A DNA stretch of 64,000 bases, taken from Thelephora terrestris. Lineage: Eukaryota > Basidiomycota > Agaricomycetes > Thelephorales > Thelephoraceae. Of the stretch, positions 44,900-57,865 are shown in pieces. Made by a program: the position numbers and the translations under genes. Under the pieces are notes generated by a model. The model was not told the origin of the DNA. It saw nothing but the letters and a program-made list of their open reading frames with translations, and did no database searches. Positions within the stretch are counted from its first letter, which is position 1. Each line of letters begins with the position of its first letter. The DNA lies in NCBI GenBank assembly GCA_015956445.1, contig WIUZ02000005.1:2046001-2110000 (forward strand), in the 5' to 3' direction.

Positions 44900-46929
44900 A
44901 GAATCCATGACGGACGAAAACCGCGCTAGATCCGGTTATCTTGGAATCGTCCTCAAGGATTTTGGTGTTTGGCAGTCAATGTAAATCTGCCCCTTCTCAA
45001 TAAATAAAGTGACGTCTTCCAGAAAGGAACGGGGCGTACGGCGAACCGAACCTCCTCGGCGACGAGGCCAGCGGTGACTCCCAAACCACCGATGTCAGCA
45101 ACATCGTCATTCCGACGATCCACGATTCTCCCTCGTCTTGGCCCTCTCAACAAGCTTGCCCTCGTCCCCATGTAGAAGTTCTTCGATACTAAGGCAGAAA
45201 GATCCTTCCTCAAAGCGAGCACCAACTAAACGAGTGACGCGTGAGTGATATTGGGTAAGGAAGAAAACCGGACAACAAGCTGTGGCAAATCACTGGGTCC
45301 CTGGTATTTCCTTCGCAATTGACATTGTAGTCCAAATGGAAGGCTTTGGGAAGAGGACGCTATGGTTGGAGGCAAGATCGCTTGAGGGCTAAGTGACAGT
45401 CGATAATTGGTCGATAACGAAGTCACGAAAAATCAATAGCCTTATCTGGACGTGATGGGGCCGTTGCCAAACACGGCCAAACAACCCAAATCGTGAATCG
45501 ATAGGGTCTTTAGGCCCCCAATGGCTCTCACAAAGTATTAGATACCATACGCGGTAAGAGTAGGCGAGGATGTAGTAGAGGTGGCCAGGGGAGTTCAACT
45601 CAAAGTTCTGGAAGGGTGTACTCTTCCTACGCCTGATACTCGAGCGTTTCGAGGTAACTCGAGATACATGCGATTCACTGTGGGAACAACTTTGAAGACG
45701 ACGTTCCGCCAGGCCCCAGTCCTCTTCGTCCCCTTGTCAAGGCCCTTGTTGAAGCAGGTGGAGGTCTGATCGATCGCAGATGATCTGGGCGTATTCTTTG
45801 GTGATCTCACAAGGCTTGGGGAAGTGAGAGGAAGGGTGGGGCCCCGCAATCGGAAGAAACAGGTGACTAAAATTAGCCTACTACAACATCAGGTACTGTA
45901 TTCAAGCTCGCCCGCCCCTCATGCGCGCTGCCATACGCCCCTCCCTTGAGACCATACACGCCAAAATTGCTAGCACGAGTGCCATCGCGAGTTTTTCGAG
46001 GTGTATGATCAATGAGAAGCGACCGGGGGCGTCCCCAAACCTCAACCGGATGGGAAGATGGGATAAACCAAAGTCGAGAAGTCGGAAGAAAATGGTGTCT
46101 TCAACAGAATCGTTCGTTCTGATCTCGGTCTGGCTGGGGGGGGAGTAACGCTTGATGAGGATCATCACCACACTGGCGATGACGGCGTACGCCATGGAAC
46201 GTAAAAACTCGACCGAAACGAAGATTATGAAACCACTGCCCCCGATGTCGAGCTGGCGCGTTTGTAAGAAAGAAGAAAAAAAACAGCGCGCAGAATTTCA
46301 CACCTTCGTCGAGTAAACTCTCCCAACGTCCTCGGCATCCTGGAAGGAATCGTGAGAGCCGTTCAGAGCCGCATCTGGCCTGACCACCTACCTGTCGCAA
46401 GACTACCTGTCTGCCAGGGACGTACGGCGGAGGGTTGTCACCAGGGCCGTAAACCCACTTTCGCCATGCATCAGATGGAGAAAAAGTCGGAGGAAAGGCC
46501 CGTTTATACTCACATCCCGCTCCATGAGGGCCAACACAATGTCCCGTTGCTCCAACATGATCCCGCCGTCTCTGGGGAGTTCGACAGTGGGTCCCTGCCC
46601 ATAGAAATGATTCCCTCCATTGGCCGCAATGCGATCTCTGGGGAGTTCGACAGTGGGTCCCTGCCCACGTAAATGATTCCCTCCATTGGCCGCGATGCGA
46701 TCTCTGGCGAATCTTCTGATCGTAACTCTGTCCGGGCGTTCCTAGGAGAGTCCTTGTTTTCAACTGAATCCAGGAGAACGGGGTAAACAACACGAACCAG
46801 ATCCTCCAGGGAGGTACGGGGTCGGAAGGTTGCAGGCTGACGTGGAGTTGGAGGACTGCCAAGACGAGCGTCTTGGACAGGAGAGTCGTTGAGGTGGTTT
46901 GAGGGCATACTACTTGGTGAGTTTTCCAC
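44900..46929 (-). CDS. Duplicated gene, copy A (putative membrane protein, multi-exon)
   Basis: The first exon starts at MPSNHLNDSPVQD (46908; an upstream Met at 46929 is possible) and includes PRTSLEDLVRVVYPVLL. Later minus-strand segments include WVYGPGDNPPPYVPGR and a strongly hydrophobic stretch (FIIFVSVEFLRSMAYAVIASVV), followed by DPIDSRFGLFGR and LALRKDLSALVSKN. I could not derive a complete exon set. A 465-bp insertion relative to copy B lies at 45592-46056. I do not recognise the family, and the gene may be non-functional. Confidence 0.45.
46570..46701. repeat. 66-bp tandem duplication in copy A
   Basis: Two units of 66 bp (22 codons) encode SRPMEGI and RDPLSNSPE twice in frame. Copy B at 44455 has a single unit. 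Confidence 0.85.
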
Positions 46930-47247
46930 GGTAAGTGACGGATAAAGGCGCGAGTTTGAAGGTGAGATGTGGGTGGCGGAAAAGGAGGATGGTAGACTCC
47001 GGCCTTTTAAGGCTCTGAAGACTCTGTCCTCACGCTATGGTGAGTTGGCGGCGTGGATGAAAATCTTGAAAGAATCCATAGTGGCGTGGGGCATCCTGAA
47101 AGAACCTCGTGTCACAACACCCGCCGTTCAACGTTCAACGCTCAACCCCCATGGGGCAATTGGCGTGCTATTAAAATTAAAATCAGGCTGTATCAATCAC
47201 TAGTCTTGAAGCTCTTTGTGCGCGACAGCCCCATTTTTTTGAACGAG
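46930..47247. other. Upstream region of the duplicated gene
   Basis: The part to about 47060 is shared with copy B upstream of its start. The rest has no recognised feature. Confidence 0.4.
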
Positions 47248-50200
47248 TCAGCGCCCAAAATATTCCGAGATGAAAGAAACGCTCCATCTTTCGGTGAATG
47301 CGTTATCAGCAACTGATTGATGATCGGTGACAGATGTGACTGACTGAGGCCCCATTCGTCTTTCGTGAAAGAGTGAACTAGCCTTGAACCCCGGTTTAAA
47401 CACGTTGAATACTTCCCTCAATACCATCCATCCCGAGTTCGGGAAATGGAAGAAGCTCAGGTCAAACGTAAAATTGAATTCGAAAAGAAAGGCGGCCGAA
47501 AGACCCGTATCGCGAATCGACAAAGCGCATCTGGCTCCCTCTGGCTGCCAACACATGGAAAACATAACTTGATAGTAACATGACAAAGATGTGATAACAG
47601 TCGAACTCAACATTCCGGGAGGGGGTACTCCTCCGGTATCTGATACTCCAGCATTTTCTGCGTGCAGATCAGTGCAGCCTCCGATATTTGAGATCAGATT
47701 ACACACCGTGTTCAAAGGCAATGCGTGCATTAGTTTCTCCTCCTTTGGTATGAGTGCCGTTTTGGCGAAATGACAGATCACATCTTCGGATCGGATGACA
47801 AGGGGTAGGCCGGCTTCCTCCGCGTCGCAAAGCAATCCCCCGGCAAAGCCAAAGCGTCGATAAACATTCCGTTCATCTGAGCTAACGATAAGGCGGTATT
47901 GAGAGACGGCTAAGAAAGTTGTCCCGGGTTGATGGTCCACTTGAAAGATCAAGGTTATCCGTCCCACCCTCTGCGATGAACCCTCGGATCGCCGGAAGAT
48001 GATGTTGCTGTCGCGGGGGAGGTATTTTTCGCTTGCATAGATTACACTGGAGATAGAAAATTTCTCGAGTTCCAGTGCCTCCAATGAATGACTGCCAGCG
48101 GTAGCTTTATCGTGTACCAGTCGTAGGAGGAGGGTGTGGATGTGGGGGCTAAGTTTGATCACCTTTGGAGGTTTGCTGCGGGGGAAATGGATTTCATCGG
48201 CGAGCCGCGTACCCCGGTGATCCTCGTTAGAGACTCTTGAAAAAGCCTCGGAAAGTGGTCGGATAGCAGCTTGTGGACCTTGTTCTTGCATCAGCCATTC
48301 CAGGTTGGCCGTCCTACACGCTGTCATCATGAACGTTGCCTCCAACTCCCCTTAAAAAAGCTCTGTCAATGGGCGGTGAACAACTGGGGGAAAACCCACC
48401 CGATTTCTTGTTTGTATTTTGTGATCCAAGCTTCTCGTTGAACCGCTCGAACCCTGGAGTTCGAACTGAGTGGGTTGGTCCGAACAGACGTAAGAATTCG
48501 CCCGCATGCATGGAAACGTGGTGGATAGGCTGCAACGGAGTATCCTTGAACAGGGTCACCATACCCGAGAGGTACCGCAGAATCAACTGTTCGTAATCCC
48601 GGATGTGGGTCTCAGTGACGACTCTCTGGTTTGCAAGTTGGACTGCGGCGCTCAGATCCATGAAGTTGCATAGCATTAGGAAATGCCGATGCCGCCCTTC
48701 CTGTGGAGTCCCCCACAGACGCATGAGGGTGATGGGCAAATGAACGGTGGCAATCACCTTCCACTGATCTGCAGTTAGTTTTCCTCGAGTAGCCGTTCCC
48801 CAATTCCGAGGTGCTGGGCTCATCCACGATGGAAGTTCTGTGCGTGTCATATCGTCCCATACCGCCTCCAGAACCTTTTTTCCGAGGACCTCCCTTGATT
48901 CGGAAACTGGTTCCGGCGGGACTGGGACATTTAGACCTCGCTGAAGTCTTGTAAAATGATGTGCAGACGCGAAGAGGGCGATAACACATACCCAGTCCAC
49001 AAGTTGTTCTACCAGTAGTTCACTTTTATCCTTATCCCCTGCCGCAAGCCCTCTCGATTGACACATGGCCCGTAGTATAGGTTTCTTGATGCACCCAAGG
49101 CCTCGCTCGCTGGTTCTGTAGTCCTCGAATGCCTCATTCGCCTTTCTGAGGTCTCGCTGAAAAGTTGTCTCTTCTGCAGCGGAAGTCTCGACCAATTCGA
49201 CACCTGCATCGGGTTCGGGCGCGCCAGGCAGCTTAATCGAATCAGGGTCGACGCGAGACCGCTGGAGTGAATTGTCAATAGGTTGCGAACAAAGGTAGTT
49301 GCTTGTACTACTCACCCACTTGACGATGTTCTTTATAAGTTGCCTGCGTGTCCCAGCACTCCGGATGTTGTTATCAACGCAGATGTGCCACAAAGTTTCC
49401 TTTGAACAACGCAGCGACAGTTCGTCGTGAAGTATTTCGGGGTCGGTGTTGCGAATGATGGTTAGCCATTTCAACAGGACACGATCTTCGGGTCGAGGGG
49501 TTGACATGGGTTGTTTGATGGTAGTCCCATCCCCACCTTCGATGGATACGCTTATCTGCCAAACCTTCCGGCAGTGGGAGTGAAATAATCCGAGATATGA
49601 AGCGTGCATCGAATCGACGACTGAGAAAAGGATTGGATTCCAATAAGGGAGGTCGAGCAGGGCTGACCAGCGAACACCATAGGTTGTGAAAATCTCCTCT
49701 CGGTCCTTCCCACTCTCGCAGTCCCTCCAACGTTCTGCCTGTTTGATCTGTTCCCCAAGGTTCCGAGGCGGCCAGGTTGATTTGTCCAGGTTTTCGATTT
49801 CCTGGATGGTCAGTAGACAAAATGTGCAGAACCAGGTAGAAGTTGCGCTGCCAAGCCCACAGAGTTGACGGGCGGCGAGCATGTCGCAGACCAGGGGTAT
49901 CAGGGCTCCCTTTGTCAACAGGCCCGACACAGATGCAGGTGTGAGAGTGTAGAAGACGCCTTTCCAGAAGTCAAGCAATTCCAGAACCAGGAGGGAGAGG
50001 ACGTGGTTGATTTGGTCGAGGGATGGCTTTCCCGGGCCCGGGATTACACCTGCAAGGTACATGTTCCGGAAAAGATAGCGGAGATGTGGAGGAAAGTTGA
50101 GGATGACCATGTAAACGGCGGTGGAGGTAAGGTTCTGTTTTGCTTCCAGCTTATGGAGTGGATGAAACCCATCCGCGTTGAGACTGAATGCGAGGCGCAG

Positions 50201-51479
50201 CTCACCGGGACGCTTGCGAAAAAAGGGCTTTGAATCGGCGTCCTTGAAAGTCCTGAAAACAGGTGCATCCCAAATGTCCTCCATCGCCGAAGTTTTTGGT
50301 TTATCACAAGGTTCGCGTAATAGCTCCTCGATCCCAGGACGGGTTAAGAGCCTCCCAACCCATTCCTTCAGGTTTTGGTGGACGTATTTCCGGCGAGGAG
50401 AACGGATGGTCTTCCCACCGAGTTGGCGTTCATCCCAAAGGGGGACACCACACGGGGGGCTAGTGGGAGTTGGCCTATGTGTGCATCTATCAAATTCCGG
50501 AAGTGTCGAGGTGATGGTGCCGGTGTAGGGATACAGTGCGTAACACACGGGACATTGGAGAAACGATGAACAACAGGGATCAAGGTTAAATCGGTGGAGG
50601 ACGGTCCGAGGGTCGTGGGGTAAATTTTCCGAGTCTCCACTCCAACCACTGGCAAGGAGCATGGACTGCATCCCAGCAAGCAAAACGGTCGTTCCTCGTC
50701 GCGGAAGGTGAAATACAAGGTTCATAAGCAGCACTGTCAACAAGGCGGCGATGACTGCAGGCTCCTTTGGGAATTCGTCTGCGAGGTATTTCTCTGGTCT
50801 CGTTAATTTCATATACGTCATGATTCCTCGAAACCTAACCTGTGTTGATGACCGTATACCCCTTCACGATTGCCCGCGTTCTCGACCGCTGTCTCTCCCA
50901 CTCGCATCTCTTGTGCTCCATCATCCGATATAGGCCCCCATAAACCTTGTCGATCAAACCGTCTAACACCTCGCGGTTAACGGCAAGCGCGTCCATCTCG
51001 AGGCTGCCAAGAATTTTGTACAATCGGCTTTCGTTCTCGATAAATGCAATATTGTTGTGGTTCGATGGGTGAAGAGCCTGTGGGCCATGATTAGGGATAT
51101 ATTGCGAGGGGACCAAAGGATTCTCAAAGTCGACGTCGGGAACAGGATCGATTGCAAAGACAAGGGGTCTGGTGGTCGCCGCCCAAGAAATTCGATCCCC
51201 AATCTCCCCTTGGAGAGTGGCGACTTCCACAGGGAGGGCAGCAATTTGGGAGGGAAAAATGGGAGCATCGTCACGAGAATCGAAAAGCTCCAGCCCCGGT
51301 ATGTTGGGAGAGATTGAGGCTACGTGGTGAGTAAAGCCATTCGGGGCGGCAGAGCGATTTTCATCTCGACGGTGACGAAAAGCCGTGATCTTGTTGACAA
51401 ATCGTCCTCCGTGGTAGGTCCCAGTCTCGTGGTTGTAGGTGGCGCAATGGGTTTTACAAGTACAAAATATGCTTTCCAT
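47248..51479 (-). CDS. Tnp2-type (CACTA-like) transposase
   Basis: Exons complement(47248..48350, 48400..50793, 50840..51479) join in frame, 4137 nt and up to 1378 residues. The N-terminus has CTCKTHCATYNHETGTYHGG and FVNKITAFRHR, typical of fungal Tnp2 genes. The core has FSLNADGFHP, VCDMLAARQLCGLGS and WFCTFC, and later SMHAGEFLRLFGPTHSVRTPGFERFNEKLG, all characteristic of the family. The last 130 residues after HALPLNTVC look less conserved, so the true stop may be earlier. The frames are uninterrupted, so it may be active. CACTG ends were not found next to it. Confidence 0.82.
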
Positions 51480-51699
51480 GATGTCGGCTCGGGTACTTTA
51501 TTTATTCGAGATTAAACTTTGTGGAAATTTGTCTCAGCCTGTTCAACGACATACCTTGCACCGAAGAGGAGTGTTCAAGGTACCGACTTTTCAACAAGAC
51601 GAACAAATCGGAGAGATCGTAGTGAAAGGTGGGATTGTAAGATACAGTAGTTACGATCGATCGATTTATCAATGAGGTGAAAAAGTGAGTCACGAGAGA
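51480..51699. other. Spacer between transposase and JmjC gene
   Basis: Short intergenic stretch. It holds the transposase 5' flank and the JmjC gene 3' end, with no separate feature. Confidence 0.4.
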
Positions 51700-54600
51700 T
51701 TACCGAATGCACCAGAGGCCCGTAGGAGTTCTATATAACCCTGCACATTCTCCTTTAACAGTGAATCCCCTTGCATCACCCCGAGAGCTAGAGGAGATAA
51801 AGTCAGGATAGGAGTGGAAAGGAGGAACCATAGAGCCAGTACCTCTCTGTGCGTCCAGATCTTCGTGTGAATCACGCCTTCTCCGTAATTCCTGAGCGAT
51901 ATCTTCTGGAGCAAGATGACGAGATGTTCCTGTATAGTAATCGTCAGAGAAGTACAAATAACCCATCTCAGTAGGACGAGCGTATTCACCTACACCGCGG
52001 GCAAAGGGTGAAGGTCCACCGACTTCTGTTGCACTGAAGTGAGTTTGGGGGAGTGGGGAGGACGCAAGTGGATGGAGGGTAGGCGATGACAGGGAGAAAC
52101 CACGGCGAAACAGGGAGCCTAACCTGCGAAGTGGTTGGGTTGCTGGGGTCAAAGTTTCTGGTTCCGGCTCAATGCCAAGAGTTCTGAAAGGTAAGACTGG
52201 CGATTCCGGCCTCTGGAGGTCGATCGCAGGGTTAAAGAAGTTAAAGGCAAGCGGTTGGTCAACACCCTGAGGCATGATCAGTGGGTTTCATGACCACGTA
52301 AGGACACGCCTACCGGGGTAGACGCAAGGTTTGGACCAAAAGAGCTTGACGACCCAGCTCGCGCCGACTTTCTCTGCAAAGTAGCGATCTGGTCGACTTT
52401 TGACGTACTTGCAGTGGGTTGGTGGTCCTGTTCGATCGTTGTTGACCTCCTCCGTAAGGTGGTCTGACTAATTGCTGATGTGTTCGCGGCGCGTTTTTCG
52501 GCTGGTTCGAGCATTTGCATTGGGTCTCGGACTCCCCCAGATTGCAACGTACCCGGCCGCTGGAGTTGCGGTGGGTCCTGGGTGGCGACTTCTGGAGCGA
52601 TAATTGTGGATTGCGAACTGCTCTGTGGTGATACGGTCAGTACAACGAAAAGCTACGGATCGGTAATTTACCGCTCGGAGAGTCTTCGCAGAAGAGCGGC
52701 GCAACCTGATCCTCTTCGACGGGTATTCCGCTTCATCTTGACTCTCTGTGTTCCTTGGTCGCTTTGACCTCGACCTGCTAGTAGCGGCACTGACGTCCCC
52801 ATATCTTGTTGAGTGGAAACCTGCATCACCAACGTTCGCCGGATGACCTTGTGTTTCTTCGTCAGAGGGGGGGACAGTCGTTGACCTTGAGCTCGCTCTA
52901 GAGTTCGTAGCTGGAGTAGACGAAAACGCTTGGAAAGACATGTCGCTGTTATTGCCCTCTTCACGTGTAGATTCCAACCCTGCGAGAGTCTAAGTCAAGA
53001 GTTATTGCCAATCTGCGTGCGCCACAGAAAGCACGTCGAACCTCTGAATCGTGTCCATCATAAAAGCCTACAGATGTTTCACCATTGACCGGTGAAGTAC
53101 CCGAGAAGTTCGAGGCAAAGAACAAGAGCCGCTCTGCAAGGCCGACAAGTCGTCCCTGGGTCCAATGAGAGGGTGCATCTCTCTGACGGGCAGCATGATG
53201 CAGTTGGTGCCACACGATACCACTTGGGTCTGCTGCAACTGCCAAGAGTGCCTCTGAAGAATGCACACCGCCTTTAAGGATGTGGCGAAAGCACTTTGCA
53301 GCGTGACACTTCCTGCAGTTGATAAGGGCATATGGCGGCATCGCATGTGAGCGCTCTCCCCCGCGCGGTGTGCACGTTCTACCCCTCTGGAGTTCCGTCA
53401 AGAGCACGTTTCCGTTCGATGACAGCGAACAGCACTCACCCTTTCAATAGCTGTAGCATGCCTCAGCTTCCATAGTTCCTTGGCGGCCTGGAAAATTGCG
53501 ATCCGCGGCCATGAGAAATCTCTGCTCACAGTTTCAGTGAAAGCTGGGTTGTGGGATTGTGGTACTCACTTCTCAGAGGTTTCACTTAAGTCATCAACTG
53601 ATGCCAAGCAAGATGCCAAGTTGGATAGCGTACTCGCGGCATCGTTCCTCTCTCGAAGGATGTCGGAGAAGTCGCGGAGACGCCTCGGAGTCATGTTCAT
53701 GCAGGCACATGATCGTCCCTCCACATAACAGGCACCGCAAATTCGTATTGACATATCAAAACGAGGAGAGTCAGTTTCCAGGTCAAAGCACATGCCGGCG
53801 CAACTGAAATACGAGAGGAACAAGGATGCGCCACAGTAGTGACATGTGGGATCACGTGGCATGTGTTCCGGAAGGAAAATTGAGTCATGATCGTCGCAGT
53901 ATCCCTCCAGGAGGATGTGGTCGAATAATAGAATGAGCTTTCGCAATCTATCAGCCATACGTAGTATGGGACTGTGTTCGTCAGGATGTGGGTCGGAAAG
54001 TCTCGTAGGGGAACCGGAGAGGAGCCCCTTTATCTTCGATGCGTGGGACTTCATTGTGGTGTAGATCACCTTCCGGATATTGTATGCTTCTGTACGGCAC
54101 AGCCTGACGAGGGGTCAGCGCCCGAATAGTTGTGTTAGGATGGACACACCTTCGGTACATTGGTAACTCAGAATGCCATGCCAAAATCAGACCATGGATT
54201 GACACGCGGGACCACGAGATGGATGTTGACGATCCTTCCCGAAAATTCTGCGCATAACTGTGGCACGGTCAGGACCCTGCGTTATCTGAATGCTGAGAAC
54301 GTACCAACGTGGAGGTATTATGAGAAGGTCACCAGCTGATTGAACGTGGCGAAACACCGGGAATGGGCAAGACAAGAGTTCTGATGACGAGGTGGACACC
54401 TTCCGAGATTCATCGGAGAGGTGCGCCTCCATTTGGTTGGCATATGAAGCCTCCAGAATAAACCAGACGTCGGAATCCACTCCCGTGCAATCCAACGTTA
54501 ACCAGTGTAAAGTGGATGCGCAGTGATTTTGTTCCAACAATTGACCTGAAAGTGCGCTTCAGTAATCGCGATCCCAGTGAATACGGCACCCGCACGTACC

Positions 54601-55048
54601 TGCTTTCCTTTCTGATTCCTCCCGATGGTCAACGGTTACGAACGACGTCTCTCTCGGACCGGGGGGCAGTAAATCCTCCGGGATGGATGAGAGTTGATTG
54701 ATCCAAACAAACGGATCCTTAGAGGGGGGCGTACCCTGATGCTCTGGGTGATCAACTACGCGATGACACGTTCAAAATCAGATTCATGTCATAATGTTGA
54801 TCTCTTGACCTACTGTGGGGTTGCCGTGCAGGTCCATGTTGTTCGAGGGGGTCTGACCCTAGCAGTGGGAACCAGTTGGGGTCGGCGTTCAGCCCGCAAA
54901 CAACAATGGGTATTCCTGCCTCCTCATGTTGCAGGATACTGGAAACGATGCCACTGAGAGGTTTGTCTTTAGATGAGATCCTGTCTACAACCCGGAATTC
55001 TGGTGTCTCCGACGAGGAACTGGGTGGATGTGTGTTGTCTGAGGACAT
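51700..55048 (-). CDS. JmjC-domain protein with Cys-rich fingers (multi-exon)
   Basis: About ten exons run from MSSDNTHPPSS (55048). The N-part has GIPIVVCGLNADPNW, as in fungal JmjC proteins. The JmjC core includes SDVWFILEASY, PFPVFRHVQSAGDLLIIPPR and ISWSRVSIHGLILAWHSELP, then MYRRLCRTEAYNIRKVIY. A Cys cluster follows (CHYCG...CGACYVEGRSCACMNM) and later NCRKCHAAKCFRHIL. The C-terminus is Ser/Arg/Pro-rich and disordered-looking. Introns are GT...AG, 50-60 nt where I could follow them; the junction after the first exon is uncertain. JmjC proteins are usually Fe(II)/2-oxoglutarate oxygenases such as histone demethylases. The metal ligands are not clear here, so catalysis is not assured. Confidence 0.72.
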
Positions 55049-55709
55049 GGGGCTGCGCGACTCGACGAGGGTGCATTACATAATCCCACGACTGAAATGA
55101 ACTTCAAGTTCAACTTCTCGTTCTCTCGCTCACGCGCTCACGTGTTGAACGTTGACTAGGACTAGTGACTGATCACCTAAATCCTGTGTAAGTTTAGGGT
55201 CGCTTTTGCATTCCATTGTCCGCTTACCGACAGGTGGGTTGGGGCCTGACAGGTTCGGTGTTCAAGGTTCAAGGTTCATCATGTTAGATGCAGGAATCAT
55301 AATGAGTAGCGTTGTCGAGTGGCAAGGCCCACGACCGGCCGGCTTCCACTAGTCGGATCCTGTTCAAATCGAAGAACTGCCCGAAATTGTGAAGGAGGAC
55401 AAGGACCTCTCCTGTAGATGGAATGTAACTTCGCGTGTTGAAGGACATGATACTTGTATGCGAACTATTTCCATATCGTTGTACATCAGACTACATATCT
55501 GATAGAAAAGGAACGTTGAGAAACATGGAGGAGGCGCGACTCTGATGTATGATAGTTAAACCCCACGAATCCATCACCAGAAGTGAGAGATGCTATCCTC
55601 GAGTACATGGTAGCTACCCTCTCGTGAGGAAGTGGCCCAACCATGCGCAACAAAGGAATAGCAGTGCTCCGTTGATCAAGATATGGCTCAAGGTCAGTCC
55701 CTGCTGTGG
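55049..55709. other. Intergenic between JmjC and WD40-like genes
   Basis: No gene, repeat or RNA recognised. It separates the 5' end of the JmjC gene from the 3' end of the WD40-like gene. Confidence 0.4.
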
Positions 55710-57043
55710 TTACAGTAAGGCGGGAAATAGAGATGCTAAACATGGACCTACGACTGGGACCACATTTTGAATCGCAACGAAGGGGATTCCGTATTTCACT
55801 TTTCTCTCTATGAGCGTCCATATCGTGACCGTTGCTCGCCCATTGAGTTCACCAGTACCTGCCGCAATCAACGCTTGTCCTCGGACAGTAGGCGCTAAAG
55901 CCTTTCCGATGGCATCGAATGAGCAGAAGATATGACGGGGGTTGTGTATTCCACAAACCACTGATCGTATGATGCTAGAGCCCCCTAGGTTCCCAATCAG
56001 AACAAGTCTCCGACGGAAGTAAATTCGTACCTCCATGTTCCAGGGTTTTCACACCCCTTTCGCGGCTGAGAATGTATGCACTCCCTTCCGCGCCACCGAG
56101 AACAACAGGTGTGCCATCCTCCGAGGAGTTTAGCGCAGACGATGGGCAAAATGCAGTCCCGGCTGGGAGTTTGGTAGTGGACAGGAATGTGAGGTTAGAT
56201 AGAGAATACCAGTCGACGCCGTTTATTAGATTTGAGACGGCCATTGTGTCATCATCGGCCGCCACAACAGATCTACCACTGAGACGAGGTTAATATGTGT
56301 GTCCTGGGGCATCGAAATTCACAGCGCGTACATCGGGAACGTTCTCGGAACGATCTCCCCCGCGACGGTAAGAGCATGGGGGTCCCAAATGCTAGAGTCA
56401 TAATTGAGCGCGATTCGGGGATATACACTAGGGACGTACACAATTCCGTGCGCAGCGTATGTTACAACGAGGTGGTTCTTCTTCCTCGTGAATTGGAGAG
56501 ATTTCGCGACAGGCCCGCCTGGTTTGTTGGCGCCAAGATGATATGCCGGCGGTTTCGGCAGGTATTCACGGTCATCCTTCAAGCGGTATGGGTTAGAGAT
56601 TACGACCGCCAGAGCGATCTCATTCCCATAAGCGATGGCAATACCGGGTGACGTTGGCGAAAGGGACAAAGAGTGAATGTGCCCCGCGAACGTTGAGGTC
56701 TGGACAACAGTACATTTCTGGTTGCCTACCGTAAGTAGGCTATTGAACATGGAAGGTTCCTGGGACGTACCATCGATTTCGACATCGTTAAAAAGTGTAG
56801 GTCCCCACTTTGGTGACCACATAGGAGTAAGTAGCGCCTTTTTTGGTGCCATGCGAGGACGGTGACAGGGGAGACATCGAGAAATCGATGCATGGGTGTC
56901 CAAGATGAGGTGGAGAAAATTAACACAACCCCGTCATCGCCAGCACTTGCCAAGAATTTGCCATCCGGGGAAAATTCCACAACAGTAACGGCAGAAGTAT
57001 GGCCTTCCAGGGTTGTTGTCAAAGAGGGTCCGTCGTGAGACAT
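55710..57043 (-). CDS. WD40-like repeat protein, paralogue 1 (five exons)
   Basis: Exons complement(55710..55960, 56031..56278, 56332..56391, 56440..56717, 56771..57043); 1110 nt, 369 residues. The first blade is GHTSAVTVVEFSPDGKFLASAGDDGVVLIFS, a typical WD-repeat; the next (TVLAWHQ, LLLCGHQSGDLHFL) is degenerate. The C-terminus is hydrophobic. The plus-strand gene at 61634 is a paralogue with the same block lengths (278, 60 and 248 nt). The start at MSHDGPSL was chosen to match the paralogue; an in-frame Met at 57124 is an alternative. The partner is unknown; WD propellers usually scaffold protein complexes. Confidence 0.83.
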
Positions 57044-57182
57044 GGTGCGCACTAATGGTGTGTGGGGGGTAACAGTGACCTGTGGATTGGTCACGATGTT
57101 GTGCTGTGGCAAAGCCGTATTCATGAAACAGCACGAAGATTGTACTATCGAAATATTGACAGGTAACCGACGTTTCTACAGC

Positions 57183-57865
57183 CTACTGATCTTCGTCGTC
57201 CTCGAACATATCTTCTGACCTACGCATCTCTGCCAATGCTTCGATAAATTCTGAACTCATCTCTCGAATCGTGCTTTGTATCGCGTTCGTGAAGTACTCC
57301 ATGTCGCGCACTGTTAATGGGCGATCCTGATTTGAAAGTTCAAACCACGTGTGGCGTTAGAACTGAAAGCCTTACTTGCCTTGTTATCGATGCGGTGAGA
57401 CTGCCCTTGCGTCTTGAATGGTTGTATGCCTTCGCCACTTGAATTTGCTGTGGTGGTATGATGCTCGAGGGGTAGGGATTCTTCGTGAGAGTCATAGCGT
57501 CCATACAGCGATGGTGGAAGAAGTGGGGCTTCCGGTTGGTCTTGGTGAACAGAGGGGGGTACTGGCTTTCGGTGGCCAACACGGTCATCTGCACCGATGG
57601 AGTTGTCTGTTTTCCATGATTTGAGCAGAGTTGTTGGAACTTCGGGGTCCTGTGTTTGTTTCATGAGCCAGTGGTTACATATCGACAAAGGGGATCTGGA
57701 ACTTACAGAAGCTGCAATGAGTGCTCGCGCCTGTTCCAGCGCGGCAATGGGATCATCGTGCGCTAGTGCGGATGAGTTCACCCCCCTTGGTTCTGTTGTC
57801 CGTATTGCTTCACTGGTGATGGGATAATGGTGTATATTTCCGGTTTTTTTGGGGAAGAATTCCAC
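57183..57865 (-). CDS. Small protein of unknown function with a GC-AG intron
   Basis: Exons complement(57183..57326, 57380..57649, 57707..57865); 573 nt, 190 residues, all splice phases zero. The second intron begins GCAAGT after AAG, the classical GC-AG donor context. The last exon encodes DRPLTVRDMEYFTNAIQSTI, then an acidic end (EDMFEDDEDQ). There is an Ala-rich helix near residue 45 (DDPIAALEQARALIAAS). No domain is recognised. Confidence 0.65.
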
